A stretch of DNA of 64,000 bases. It comes from Flavobacteriaceae bacterium. Lineage in GTDB: Bacteria > Bacteroidota > Bacteroidia > Flavobacteriales > Flavobacteriaceae. Under the pieces are notes generated by a model, which was given only the letters and a program-made list of their open reading frames with translations, was not told where the DNA came from and did not search any database. Location of the stretch: contig JAPOSZ010000007.1 in the NCBI GenBank assembly GCA_026709415.1, positions 62,001 through 126,000 on the forward strand, in the 5' to 3' direction. The position numbers were made by a program, and so were the translations under genes. Numbering within the stretch: the first letter of the stretch is position 1; the number at the start of each line of letters is the position of its first letter. Shown piece after piece: positions 36,929 to 46,352 of the stretch.

Positions 36929-37512
36929 ATTTTAAAACCTTTCATAATCAAACTCCATTAGATCAGAATGAAACTGATGGACTGCGAATCAAACACCTTC
37001 GTTTTCAAGAAGAGCTAAATGAATTTGAACATCAAAATGTTGAAAAAGCTATTGAATGGACCATGAGGGGTTCTTTTAACAAAGAAATGATTTTCACAGA
37101 AAAATTTATCAAAGAGGTTCATTTTCGAATGTTTGGAGACGTATGGAACTGGGCTGGGAAGTTCAGAAAATCTGAAAAAAACCTTGGCGTATCATGGCCA
37201 AGAATCGGTGTTGAATTAAAGCAAGTTTTAGACGATACTAAATATTGGATTACCCATTCAATTTTCAAACCTGAAGAAATAGCCATTCGATTTAAACATA
37301 AAATTGTGCAAATTCATTGTTTTCCAAATGGAAATGGGAGACATTCAAGATTGATGGCCGACATATTAATTGAGAAAGTATTTAACGAACAACTTTTTAC
37401 TTGGGGATTTAACATAAAAGATGTTAAACTGTCAAGAAAGATTTATATCGATGCTATCAAGGAGGCAGATATTGGTAATATAGAACCCCTATTGGAATTT
37501 GCAAAAAATTGA
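36919..37512 (+). CDS. Mobile mystery protein B (Fic-domain protein)
   Basis: The 197-residue protein carries a Fic domain with the active-site motif HCFPNGNGRHSR (~131-142). This is the usual HPFxxGNGRxxR with Cys in place of Pro. The inhibitory and structural helices upstream include FGDVWNWAGKFR. Fic enzymes transfer AMP or related groups onto target proteins. Pairing with the XRE protein resembles a toxin-antitoxin arrangement, with translational coupling by overlap. The Pro-to-Cys change lies outside the essential His and GNGR residues, so activity is likely. The target is unknown. Confidence 0.9.
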   Translation: MALNFKTFHNQTPLDQNETDGLRIKHLRFQEELNEFEHQNVEKAIEWTMRGSFNKEMIFTEKFIKEVHFRMFGDVWNWAGKFRKSEKNLGVSWPRIGVELKQVLDDTKYWITHSIFKPEEIAIRFKHKIVQIHCFPNGNGRHSRLMADILIEKVFNEQLFTWGFNIKDVKLSRKIYIDAIKEADIGNIEPLLEFAKN

Positions 37513-37608
37513 TTCTATATAACACTTGAATCAACGGTTACCAACACAGCTAGTATCTTCAACAATGAAACACAAAGAAATTCATATTCTTGGTATCAAA
37601 CTGATACA

Positions 37609-38067
37609 ATGATTCGAATAAAAAGTAATATATACCAAAATTCTAACAACTTAGAACACTACAATTTTTTCGAAGAGTTTATAGATTACGCAAATTCAAG
37701 AAGTGTTGCTAGGTTCAAATTCTACAAACCACATAACAATTATCTAGATATTAAGTACAACAATATTGATATCAGAACATGTTTTTACCACATTCCTTCT
37801 CGAAATAGAGTAGACATACGTTTGCGTCTAGATGATAAATCAACATTTGAAAAGATTAAAGCACAAGCAGACAGATTTAATGAATTAGTGGGTGGAGGTA
37901 GTAAAGTATACTTTACTCCACCGAAAAGGGGGTACCTTGTACACAAGATAGAGTCTTCCTACCCGATAAATTTTGACAACAGAAGAGAATACGAAAAATG
38001 TTTTGACTGGATGCTAAACATCGGGGAACAAATGATTGGGGCATATGATAAAATCATACACGACTAA
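37609..38067 (+). CDS. Hypothetical protein, DUF4268-like
   Basis: The 152-residue product has a pattern like the C-terminal DUF4268 domain found near restriction-type nucleases. The visible elements are FFEEFIDYANSRS, then VDIRLRLDDKSTFEKIKAQADRF, and the ending EKCFDWMLNIGEQMIGAYDKI. There is no nuclease half in this gene, so it is either a solo domain or the remaining part of a larger gene. It is placed 96 bp after the Fic gene on the same strand. The match is by pattern memory and moderate at best. Confidence 0.65.
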   Translation: MIRIKSNIYQNSNNLEHYNFFEEFIDYANSRSVARFKFYKPHNNYLDIKYNNIDIRTCFYHIPSRNRVDIRLRLDDKSTFEKIKAQADRFNELVGGGSKVYFTPPKRGYLVHKIESSYPINFDNRREYEKCFDWMLNIGEQMIGAYDKIIHD

Positions 38068-38099
38068 TCAAGAGTATTGTAAATATCTAAGGGTAGTAA

Positions 38100-38924
38100 C
38101 TATAAAACGATATCTTCTTTTTTAGCAATCGTCTCATTCCATTCACCTCGGACAGAATCCCAATGTTCACGATTCTCTGTCCACCAATTTTGGGCTGCTA
38201 CACATTTTTCGTCTTCAATTTTTTTATAGACATTATGTCCCTTTTCTTGAGCCAATAACACATCTGTTTCACCATTTCTTCTGATAACTTTTTTATTGTC
38301 CTGATCGTGAATCCATAAATCATTGTATACCAACACATGATTGGTTCGAACTAGGACATTATAATCGTTTCTTGTCGTATGTTCTCTTCTCGGTAAAGGA
38401 GCATCTGCATCGCTTTCCCATGAGCTTTTACCATCGATATGTACCCACGTGGCAGTTCCTTCATATCTCGGGGAATCGTCCACTTGAGCCACTCGTTGCG
38501 TCCATTTTCCTTTGACCTGATCGGCTGTATAGGAAACATAATTCCAACGGTTATCAGTATCATATGTGTAGCCATCCTGATTTTCAAAGAGCCAATCTTG
38601 TCGCCAATGTTTCACAATCATTTGGCTTTGTTTAGGACCAACAATCAAAAGATGCTGCATGACAATTTTATCTTCATCATATTCAAGTAGTTGAACCCAT
38701 TCTAAGGCTTTTTCTTGTTTTACTTTTGAAGGTTTGTAAAGTGAATCTATTGAGTAATTAAATGTTTCTGCAAAATTGAATCCCACTTGGTAACATCCAC
38801 ACATACCTTTTATGGCTTGTCGATCCAGGTCAATCTTTGTCAGCGCTTCTTTCATCGTACTTTGTGAAAAAACACTTCCACAAGTCAACAAAAACACCAG
38901 TACTATTTGAATAGTTTGTTTCAT
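38100..38924 (-). CDS. DUF6607-like secreted protein
   Basis: From the Met at 38,924 the product has a clean signal peptide (KQTIQIVLVFLLTCGSVFSQ), so this start is preferred over the upstream one at 38,999. The mature part of about 255 residues has aromatic- and charge-rich motifs such as GCYQVGFNFAETF, WRQDWLFENQDGY and EGTATWVHIDG, recalling a Bacteroidota-specific family annotated DUF6607. The function is unknown, and export to the periplasm is predicted. It converges with the DUF4268-like gene. Confidence 0.85.
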   Translation of the reverse strand: MKQTIQIVLVFLLTCGSVFSQSTMKEALTKIDLDRQAIKGMCGCYQVGFNFAETFNYSIDSLYKPSKVKQEKALEWVQLLEYDEDKIVMQHLLIVGPKQSQMIVKHWRQDWLFENQDGYTYDTDNRWNYVSYTADQVKGKWTQRVAQVDDSPRYEGTATWVHIDGKSSWESDADAPLPRREHTTRNDYNVLVRTNHVLVYNDLWIHDQDNKKVIRRNGETDVLLAQEKGHNVYKKIEDEKCVAAQNWWTENREHWDSVRGEWNETIAKKEDIVL

Positions 38925-39578
38925 TTGTAAATATTTTAAGTTTTTTCTTTTCCAATTAAAAAACACATCTTTTATCCTAAACTTGGAAAATCGCTGCAAA
39001 CTTATTTATAATAGTTCTAAATAAAAAATAAATTGGGAATTTTTTTTAAACTAAATCACAGATTAGAGCATCTTTTTTCCTTGGCTTCCAATTTTATTCT
39101 TGTGGATATAAATAGTTTCATCTATCACTTCAATTCTCATTATTAGGTTATATTATATTTTCTACCATTGGTTCTAAAACATCTATTCCCCTTATAGCTT
39201 TTGTGCTACCAAACTTGATTCATGATCACAAATAGTCTCTAAACTTTTGACCCTCTCAACAATCTGAACGCCTTTATTTCAATAAGGTTAACAAATAAAG
39301 GAAGTGCCTTTACCTTGTTTTGGAGAGATAAAGAGATTCGACTCTATAAAATGGAATTCAACTTAAAATTGCTTCTTATTGGTTGAACTGGTAAGTGCAA
39401 CATAAACTAGGTGAAAAATCACCATTTTCAAGGTGTCGTTGAATCTTATTCTTGTTTTTAATAGGAACCATAATCAACGAATCCTCCAAGGCAAGGTTTC
39501 ATATATTGAATCCAGAGAAACCTATGAACAGGCTCAATCAATCGTATTTTCAATCAAATTGGCTATGACTTTTAAATG

Positions 39579-39594
39579 GCACTAGATGGTTAAG
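39579..39594 (+). repeat. Weak IS-end-like motif
   Basis: GGCACTAGATGGTTAA matches the reverse complement of the 18-bp motif at 36,326 in roughly 13 of 16 positions. It lies in the 850-bp gap 38,925-39,778, where I see no intact gene. The gap is AT-rich and probably holds eroded mobile DNA. Confidence 0.3.
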
Positions 39595-39778
39595 CGAAGC
39601 ATTTGTTTTTCTTTATTGCCCTTTTATGAATTTCGATAAGCCAAGATCATTCAACGAGAAGACAAACTTTTCTGAAACACAAAAAACTTCTTTGATTGAT
39701 TTAAAAAAGTAAAAGTCCATTTAAAACAGTGTGTCCTTGAGTAGGGGATCCGACAATTTGAAAATCAATAGCCTACGA

Positions 39779-40474
39779 TCAGACAGTTAGTGTTTTTCCA
39801 ATGTCCAATAGGATTAATTCCAATCCCTTGTTTTTGAAATGGTCAGTTGCTGCTTTATGGTCTATGACAATGGGTGGGAATGTATCAAAATGGCACCCTA
39901 GAATCTTCGAAGCTTGAACAAACTCAGCAGCTATGGCAGCATCTTGATAACCCATGGTGAAATTATCTCCGATGGGTAGAACGGCTAAATCAAGTGTAGG
40001 ACATGTTTGTGGAATTAGTTTCATATCTATGGTCAAGGCAGTATCTCCAGCTATGTATATGCAGTTATTGTCCTTTCCTGGATCTTCATTCCAAATGACA
40101 AAACCTCCTGGATTGCCGCCATAAGTCCCATCAGGTAATACTGAAGAGTGAATAGCATTAACGTATTTTATCCAACCAAAGTCAAATTGGTATCGCCCTC
40201 CATGATTCATGGGGTGACCTTGAATTCCTTTGTTTTCATACCAACTGACAACTTCAAAATTGGATATGATGGTGGCTTTCGAATTTTCGACAAGACTCTC
40301 CACATCCAAAATATGATCTTGATGTCCATGAGTCAGTAATATAAAATCAGGATTTAATTCATCTAAATTGATGTTTTTAGCCAGCGGGTTACCACTGATA
40401 AAGGGGTCAATCACCAAATCAAAGTCATTGAATCTTATTTGAAATCCTGCGTGACCTAAATATTGAATTTCCAT
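39779..40474 (-). CDS. UPF0173-type metallo-beta-lactamase-fold hydrolase
   Basis: The 231-residue product has the metallo-beta-lactamase core: LTHGHQDHILD (HxHxDH metal site), then AIHSS and IAGDTAL, with a final IVIDHKAATDHF. This matches the UPF0173 group of predicted metal-dependent hydrolases. The physiological substrate is unknown in that family. The gene stands alone, on the minus strand, between the eroded gap and the MntA/HepT remnant. It is of normal length and without breaks. Confidence 0.9.
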   Translation of the reverse strand: MEIQYLGHAGFQIRFNDFDLVIDPFISGNPLAKNINLDELNPDFILLTHGHQDHILDVESLVENSKATIISNFEVVSWYENKGIQGHPMNHGGRYQFDFGWIKYVNAIHSSVLPDGTYGGNPGGFVIWNEDPGKDNNCIYIAGDTALTIDMKLIPQTCPTLDLAVLPIGDNFTMGYQDAAIAAEFVQASKILGCHFDTFPPIVIDHKAATDHFKNKGLELILLDIGKTLTV

Positions 40475-40578
40475 ATGTAATGTTTCCTATTTTGAAGCTA
40501 AAATTAAATCAATTGTTCGATGTATTCTCAATAGATGAAATTCATTTGAAACATCAACCATGATTCTTGAATTCCACT

Positions 40579-40911
40579 CTAATGGAAGGTTCTAATTAAG
40601 TCGTCTATTTGCTTTTTGAGATAGGGTAATTCTGTATTAATTTCCATATACAGTTGCTCGAAATTGACTCTAAAGTATTGATGTGCAATGAAATTTCGAG
40701 AATCACACAATTTCTTCCAATTGATTGAGGGTTTATTTTTTTTATTTCTTTAGATAAATGATGAGATGCCTCGCCAATTATTTATAAATAATACAAAACG
40801 CCACTATGAATTTTCCAGTCTTCGGCCAATTCTTCATCATTCGCTACCTCCTGCTTTAATTTCATGATCTTGGATATGCTATTCTGAATGTGTTTTAACC
40901 TATAGCAATCT
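40579..40911 (-). pseudogene. hepT: HepT-like (DUF86/HEPN) toxin with in-frame stop
   Basis: Read on the minus strand, one frame gives CYRLKHIQNSISKIMKLKQE, then GVLYYL, a TAA stop (40,782-40,784), and then IIGEASHHLSKEIKKNKPSI and DSRNFIAHQYFRVNFEQLY. The RNFIAHQYF stretch is the HEPN/HepT active-site region. Only the single stop breaks the frame across about 110 codons, and no clear start codon is visible. HepT would normally be the RNase toxin of a pair with MntA, whose gene is immediately upstream. The stop before the active site should inactivate it. Confidence 0.85.
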
Positions 40912-41214
40912 TTATTTCTTATTTTTTGGTGTTTCATAAAAGATAATCACATCTTCTAAAACATCATCCTTAATCCATTCTGAAATGGCATTAAAAGACA
41001 CAAAATCTATTTTTTTATTTAATTGACTCTGAATCTCTTTTCTTATACACTCCGCAGTGAGAATCCCAATAGGTGTTTCAATTTGATACAACAAATCAAT
41101 ATCACTCTGGTCATTTTCTTCATTTCTTGCAACAGATCCAAATACCCCAATTTTGGTTGGACGATATGGCTTTAGAATCTCGATTATTTTGCTTTGTTGT
41201 TTTTTTGTAAGCAT
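40912..41214 (-). CDS. MntA-like nucleotidyltransferase antitoxin
   Basis: The 100-residue protein has the minimal nucleotidyltransferase signature GSVARNEENDQSDIDLL (~26-42, GSxARxE..SDIDL). It is the partner in HEPN/MNT modules, where it neutralises HepT by nucleotidylating it. Here its neighbour HepT is broken, leaving the antitoxin alone. The HepT frame begins right at its stop. The protein itself looks intact. Confidence 0.9.
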   Translation of the reverse strand: MLTKKQQSKIIEILKPYRPTKIGVFGSVARNEENDQSDIDLLYQIETPIGILTAECIRKEIQSQLNKKIDFVSFNAISEWIKDDVLEDVIIFYETPKNKK

Positions 41215-41344
41215 AATACGTTAGCAAAGTTAGTTTGCTTGGATTAACGATTGATCGTATTACTTCAACCTCATTCCCACATGTTAGTCATTCTATGATT
41301 ATTTTTCTTTCCTTTGTCCTACTTTGAATCACAACACATAGACC

Positions 41345-43504
41345 ATGTCAAAACTTTCAGACAAACAAAAACGGGAGCTCATTAAATATTTGAAATCTGA
41401 CAAACCGATTCCTGATAAGTATCGCTTTTTATTGTTCGACTCGAAACAACAAGTTGAGTTGTTATGGAATGGAAAATCGAGTCATATGACCGATGTTGTC
41501 CTGCCTTTTCAAACCATTGAACAAATTGATGAACCAAGACCTGAAAAATCTAATTATTTAATGGATGCTTTATTCGATAACACCGGTCGACAGGCTAAAG
41601 GTTGGACAAACAAATTAATTTGGGGAAACAATAAATACATTCTTTCTTCACTTAAAAATGGCCCTCTCCGTAAAGAAATAGAGGATAATGGTGGCATTAA
41701 ACTTATTTACATAGATCCTCCCTTCGATGTCGGGGCTAACTTCCATTTGAACATAAAAATGGGGGGGGCAGAAGCCAAGCCTATCTACGAAAAAAGCCCC
41801 AATATACTTGAAGAAATAGCCTATCGAGACACGTGGGGAGATGGTCAAAATTCATATCTCTCCATGATGTATGAACGGTTGATTTTGATGAGAGATTTGC
41901 TCTCAGAAGATGGATCGATTTATGTGCACTGCGATTGGCGAGTTAATTCATTGTTGCGTTTAGCTTTAGATGAAGTATTTGGAAAATAAAATTTTAGAAA
42001 TTAGGTTGTTTGGCATTATGGTAAAATGGCCAATTCAGAAAAAAACTTTTCATTTAATCATGATACCCTTTTCAGATATTCAAAAACCGATAATTTTTAT
42101 TTCAAACCTATAAAGGGTGGAGAATCAGAATATAAAGAACGTTACAAAAAATATTTAAGAGACAACAAGCTCTTCTATAAAGATATTAAACATTCGACTG
42201 ATAAACTTATTCTTAAAAGAAAACGAAAAGTAGAAAAAGAATTAAAAAAAGCAATTAATGATAACACCATACTCTTTGACTTTAATCAAGAATTCAAATT
42301 ACAGTCAGATGTTATTTATGTGTCGATTATCAAAGGGAATGCTGATGAAAGAACTGACTACCCCACTCAAAAACCCGAGAAATTAATTGATAAAATAATC
42401 AGCTCTTCTTCCATCGAAGGAGATATTGTCTGTGATTTTTTTGGAGGAAGCGGGACAACGGCAGCAGTCAGTGAAAAGCTCAATCGAAAATGGATTTGTG
42501 CTGATCTTGGAAAATTTGCCATTCACACCACTAGAAAAAGAATCATTGAAGTTCAAAGAGACAATAAGAGTAAAGGAACCAGTTATCGCCCATTTGAACT
42601 ATTGAATCTTGGAAAGTATCAGCGCGAATATTTCGTTTATGATTCCAACGAACACTCGAAATTAGATCAAATCAAAAGGCTTGAAAAAGAAAGCCAGTTC
42701 GAGAAACTAGTGCTTCAAGCGTATGAGGCACAACCAATGAATAATTTCCGAACATTCAGTGGAAAGAAAAATCTTCGGATGGTTTCGATTGGCCCCGTAA
42801 ACCAACCAACAAGTCGATTACAACTAGAGGAAATCATCAACGAATGCATTGCCCACAAAATCACCAAGGTCGATTTACTCGCCTTCGAGTATGAAATGGG
42901 GCTTTTCCCCAGCATCTGTGAAGATGCTTCTGATATGGGCGTTGATATAGATTTTAAATTTATCCCTAATGATGTTTTTGATAAACGCGCTGTCCGTAAA
43001 AAAGAAGTCCAATTCTATGATGTTTCATACATAGAAGTAAAACCAATTGTAAAGGAAAAGACGCTTTCAATACAGTTGTCAGATTTCAAAACATTTCACA
43101 ATCTCGACAGTTTAGAAAAAGTTTCAAAATCTTTAAACCCTGGAAAAAACAAAGTCATTGTTGTCGAAGGGAAAGTCATTGAGGTGTCAAAAGATAAATC
43201 TGGTAATGTTCATCAGAAAGTGTTGACTCAAAAATGGATTGATTGGATTGATTACTGGAGTGTCGACTTTGATTTTGAAAATAGAAAGGAGTTGATTCGA
43301 GTGAAAAACGAAAAGACCAATGATTGGGAACAAAAATGGACTGGAAATTATATTTTCGATAATGAATGGCAATCCTTTAGAACGAAGTCTCATCCAGAAC
43401 TCGAATTAACAACCTCACCTCACTCGATTAAAAAAGAGGCTACAAAAGTGGTGGACATTTTTGGTAACGATACCATGAAAGTCATCAATGTTAACATGAA
43501 ATAA
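41345..43504 (+). pseudogene. Type III R-M methyltransferase (Mod) with two in-frame stops
   Basis: One continuous frame of 719 codons is interrupted by TAA at 41,987-41,989 and TAG at 42,002-42,004. The first part (214 residues) has LIYIDPPFDVG (motif IV) and the second has DFFGGSGTTAAVSEKLNRKW (motif I, AdoMet). Motif IV before motif I is the beta-class amino-methyltransferase order of type III Mod subunits. The bridge reads FGK, stop, NFRN, stop, VVWHYGK, as expected if two sense codons had turned to stops. No frameshift is needed. The downstream Met at 42,026 could start a truncated product lacking motif IV. Confidence 0.92.
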
Positions 43505-43505
43505 C

Positions 43506-46180
43506 ATGGGACTACCAAACAACTTTCCTTCTTCTCCATATTGTATTCTCAGTTCTTCTCAAAGATGGACCCCGGATAAAGATGACTCGGAACAAAAAAA
43601 TCCTTACCCCCTCTTATTGAAAAAGTGCGACAAGAGGTTGAGTTATGGCGAAACAAGGGCTATCCCGGGCTTTCTAAAACAACACATGCATTATTGGAGC
43701 ATTGGTTTGAAACGCCACACTTCCTTTCTGATGGAAGCGAGTTCCAATATTTCTTTTCGCAAAGAGAATCCGTTGAATCCATTGTTTTTATTTATGAAAT
43801 CAAAAAGTTTCGAGAGCCTCTTGATCTGCTTTATTTTGATCATACAAAATTTCTTAGTCCCAACCACTTCAAGGAAAATTGGTTAAGACTGGTCTGCAAA
43901 CAAGCTACGGGAACTGGGAAAACCAAAGTGTTTTCTCTATTGATGACCTGGTGCTATTTTCATAAAAAATATGAAACTGATTCGGAACTATCGACTAATT
44001 TTTTACTGATAACGCCCAATATCATCGTCTTGGATAGAATAAGAAGTGCTTTTGAGGGATTAAAAATTTTCTCTCAAGACCCACTGATTCCAAAAGATGG
44101 CTTTTATGGGAAACATTGGAAAACTGATTTTAGAATCACACTACACATTCAAGATGATCTCAAACCCAAAAGCCCGGGTGGCAATATTTTCTTATCGAAC
44201 ATCCACAGAGTTTATGAAAAAGTAGATTCAGAACCTTCTTTTGATGATGACAATGTAACGGACTACTTTATTGGTCCAAAACCCGTTTCAAAAACGATCG
44301 ATTCCAAGTACACTTTGAGTGAATTGGTTCGAGGGATTGATGATTTAGTGGTTCTCAATGATGAGGCCCATCATATTCATGATTCGAAACTCTCATGGTT
44401 TTCCTCCATCCAAGACATAAACAATCGTCTATTGCAAAAAGGGAAACACTTGTCGCTACAAATAGATGTTACGGCAACACCCAAAAAACCAAATGGGAGC
44501 GTGTTTCCTCATGTGATATCAGACTATCCCCTAGTCGAAGCCATTGCTCAAGGTGTTGTCAAAGCACCCGTGATTCCCGATGAAGAATCCCGAGCGGTAT
44601 TAAACATAGAAAATACGGGGGATTTTGCCGAAGATCATGCAAGTTTTCTAAAGCTGGGAGTCGTTGAATGGCAAAAAGCTTTTCAGTTTCATCAAGAAAA
44701 GAATAAAAAAGCGGTTTTGTTTGTGATGGTCGATGAAACCAAAAACTGTGAAAAAGTGAAGACTTACCTTGAGTTACGATACAAGGATTTAATAGGAACG
44801 GTTTTCATCATTCATACCAAAAAAGACGGTAACTTCTATAAATCCTCAACATCGAAAAAAGAAACGGAATTAAAAGAGTTGAGAAAGATAGCCAATGAGA
44901 TTGACAAGAATTTAAATCAATACGCCGTCATTATTTCCGTTCTCATGTTGAAAGAAGGATGGGATGTTAAAAATGTAACGACCATTGTTGGATTAAGGGC
45001 TTATACCAGTCAATCCAAAATACTGCCAGAACAAACTTTGGGTAGAGGGCTTCGTCGAATGTATTTTGGAGACCCTTCTATCACCGAAAAACTATCCGTC
45101 ATTGGGACGCCTCATTTCATGGATTTTGTCAACCAAATCAAGCATGATGGCGTCATATTAAATGAAGTTGGGATGGGGATTAGGCCTAAGCCGGAACCTT
45201 TGAATATAAAAGTGGATCATGACAATCCGTTGAAAAATATTTCTGATTTAGATATCAGCATTCCCATACTAAATGGCCGTATTCAGTTTTCACATCAAAG
45301 CATCAAATATCTCGAATTAGATTCTATTAAGATGAAGCCAAGAGAGATCATCCGTTTTGAGGATAGCAAAGCCATTGAAATATGCTTTAAGAATTTTATT
45401 GAAGAAACTCATTCTCATTATTCAAAACTGCCAAAAGATTTTGAAATCGATGCACACCATATTTTAGATTATTTGACTCGTGAAATTTCAACTCGTTTGC
45501 ATCTTTTTGGAGAAAAAGTTCATTTGTATGAAAAACTGAAGCTTTTTGCTTCTACAAAACTATTTGGCCATAGCGTAAAACTTGACGAGTACATCATTGT
45601 CAGAAATATTTTAAGACCGGGAATAATTACTGACTTATTGAATGCTTTTAGAAAAGCCATCGTTGAACTTACGGCTAAAAGAGTGCTGTCTTCTCAAATT
45701 AACAACTCCATTATTCTTTCTAAAAGAAAAGATTTCAGTGTGATTAATTCTAAAAAATACAAACCAACCAAATGCGTGTTTAATTACGTTGTGGGGGATT
45801 CTCATTTTGAAATGGACTTTGCTGAATTTCTGGATAAGGCCCCAGATGTCATCTCGTATACGAAGTGCTTTAAAAAACTGAATTTTAAATTGGAATATGT
45901 TGATTATGATGGGAAACTAGTCGAATATTATCCCGATTTTGTGATTAAACTAAAGTCAGGGGAAACTTATGTTGTCGAAACCAAAGGCGATTACTATGTT
46001 GATGATAACACCGATATAAAAAGAAATCGATTGAGATATTGGTGTGCTGATGCTTCGAATCTAACTAGTACCCCATGGAAAGAGGCTTTCATTTTAGCTA
46101 GTTCTTGGGAAACCTATAAATCTCAACTCTCCACATTTAATGATGCCCTGCGTTTGATCAATCAAGAGACTACTCAGTAA
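43506..46180 (+). pseudogene. Type III restriction helicase-nuclease (Res) with N-terminal frameshift
   Basis: The frame from ATG 43,506 runs through the first ~35 residues (ending near QKNPYP). It then moves to another frame, from which translation continues to 46,180. One inserted base near the A7 run (43,594-43,600) or C5 run (43,607-43,611) would restore an 891-residue product. The main part has Walker A QATGTGKT, DEAH box LNDEAHH, helicase motifs to QTLGRGLRR, and a C-terminal nuclease YYPDFVI...VVETKG. A GTG at 43,625 could start a shortened protein. It follows mod by one base. With mod broken, the restriction system is unlikely to work. Confidence 0.88.
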
Positions 46181-46200
46181 ATCGACATCATCACCTGGGG

Positions 46201-46245
46201 AAGACATCCTCTGATTGAATCTTGATGATGGATGTCTTTATTTTC
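46201..46245 (+). terminator. Stem-loop terminator after the R-M genes
   Basis: AAGACATCC (46,201-46,209) pairs exactly with GGATGTCTT (46,230-46,238), a 9-bp stem with a 20-nt loop. It is followed by TATTTT. It lies 21 bp after the Res stop and before miaB. Confidence 0.55.
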
Positions 46246-46352
46246 TACTGACAAATTGTCGGTTTTTTAGTGTGAATGACTAAATTTGCATTCTTGAAAA
46301 CCTCGGATGGCGAAAAGGATTCCGACACATATGATCTTCATAGCTATGTTTT

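Noticed and set aside
41987-42004. Stop-codon recoding in mod
   Set aside because: Both TAA and TAG appear in the same spot, and both serve as normal stops elsewhere in the window; simple gene decay explains it.
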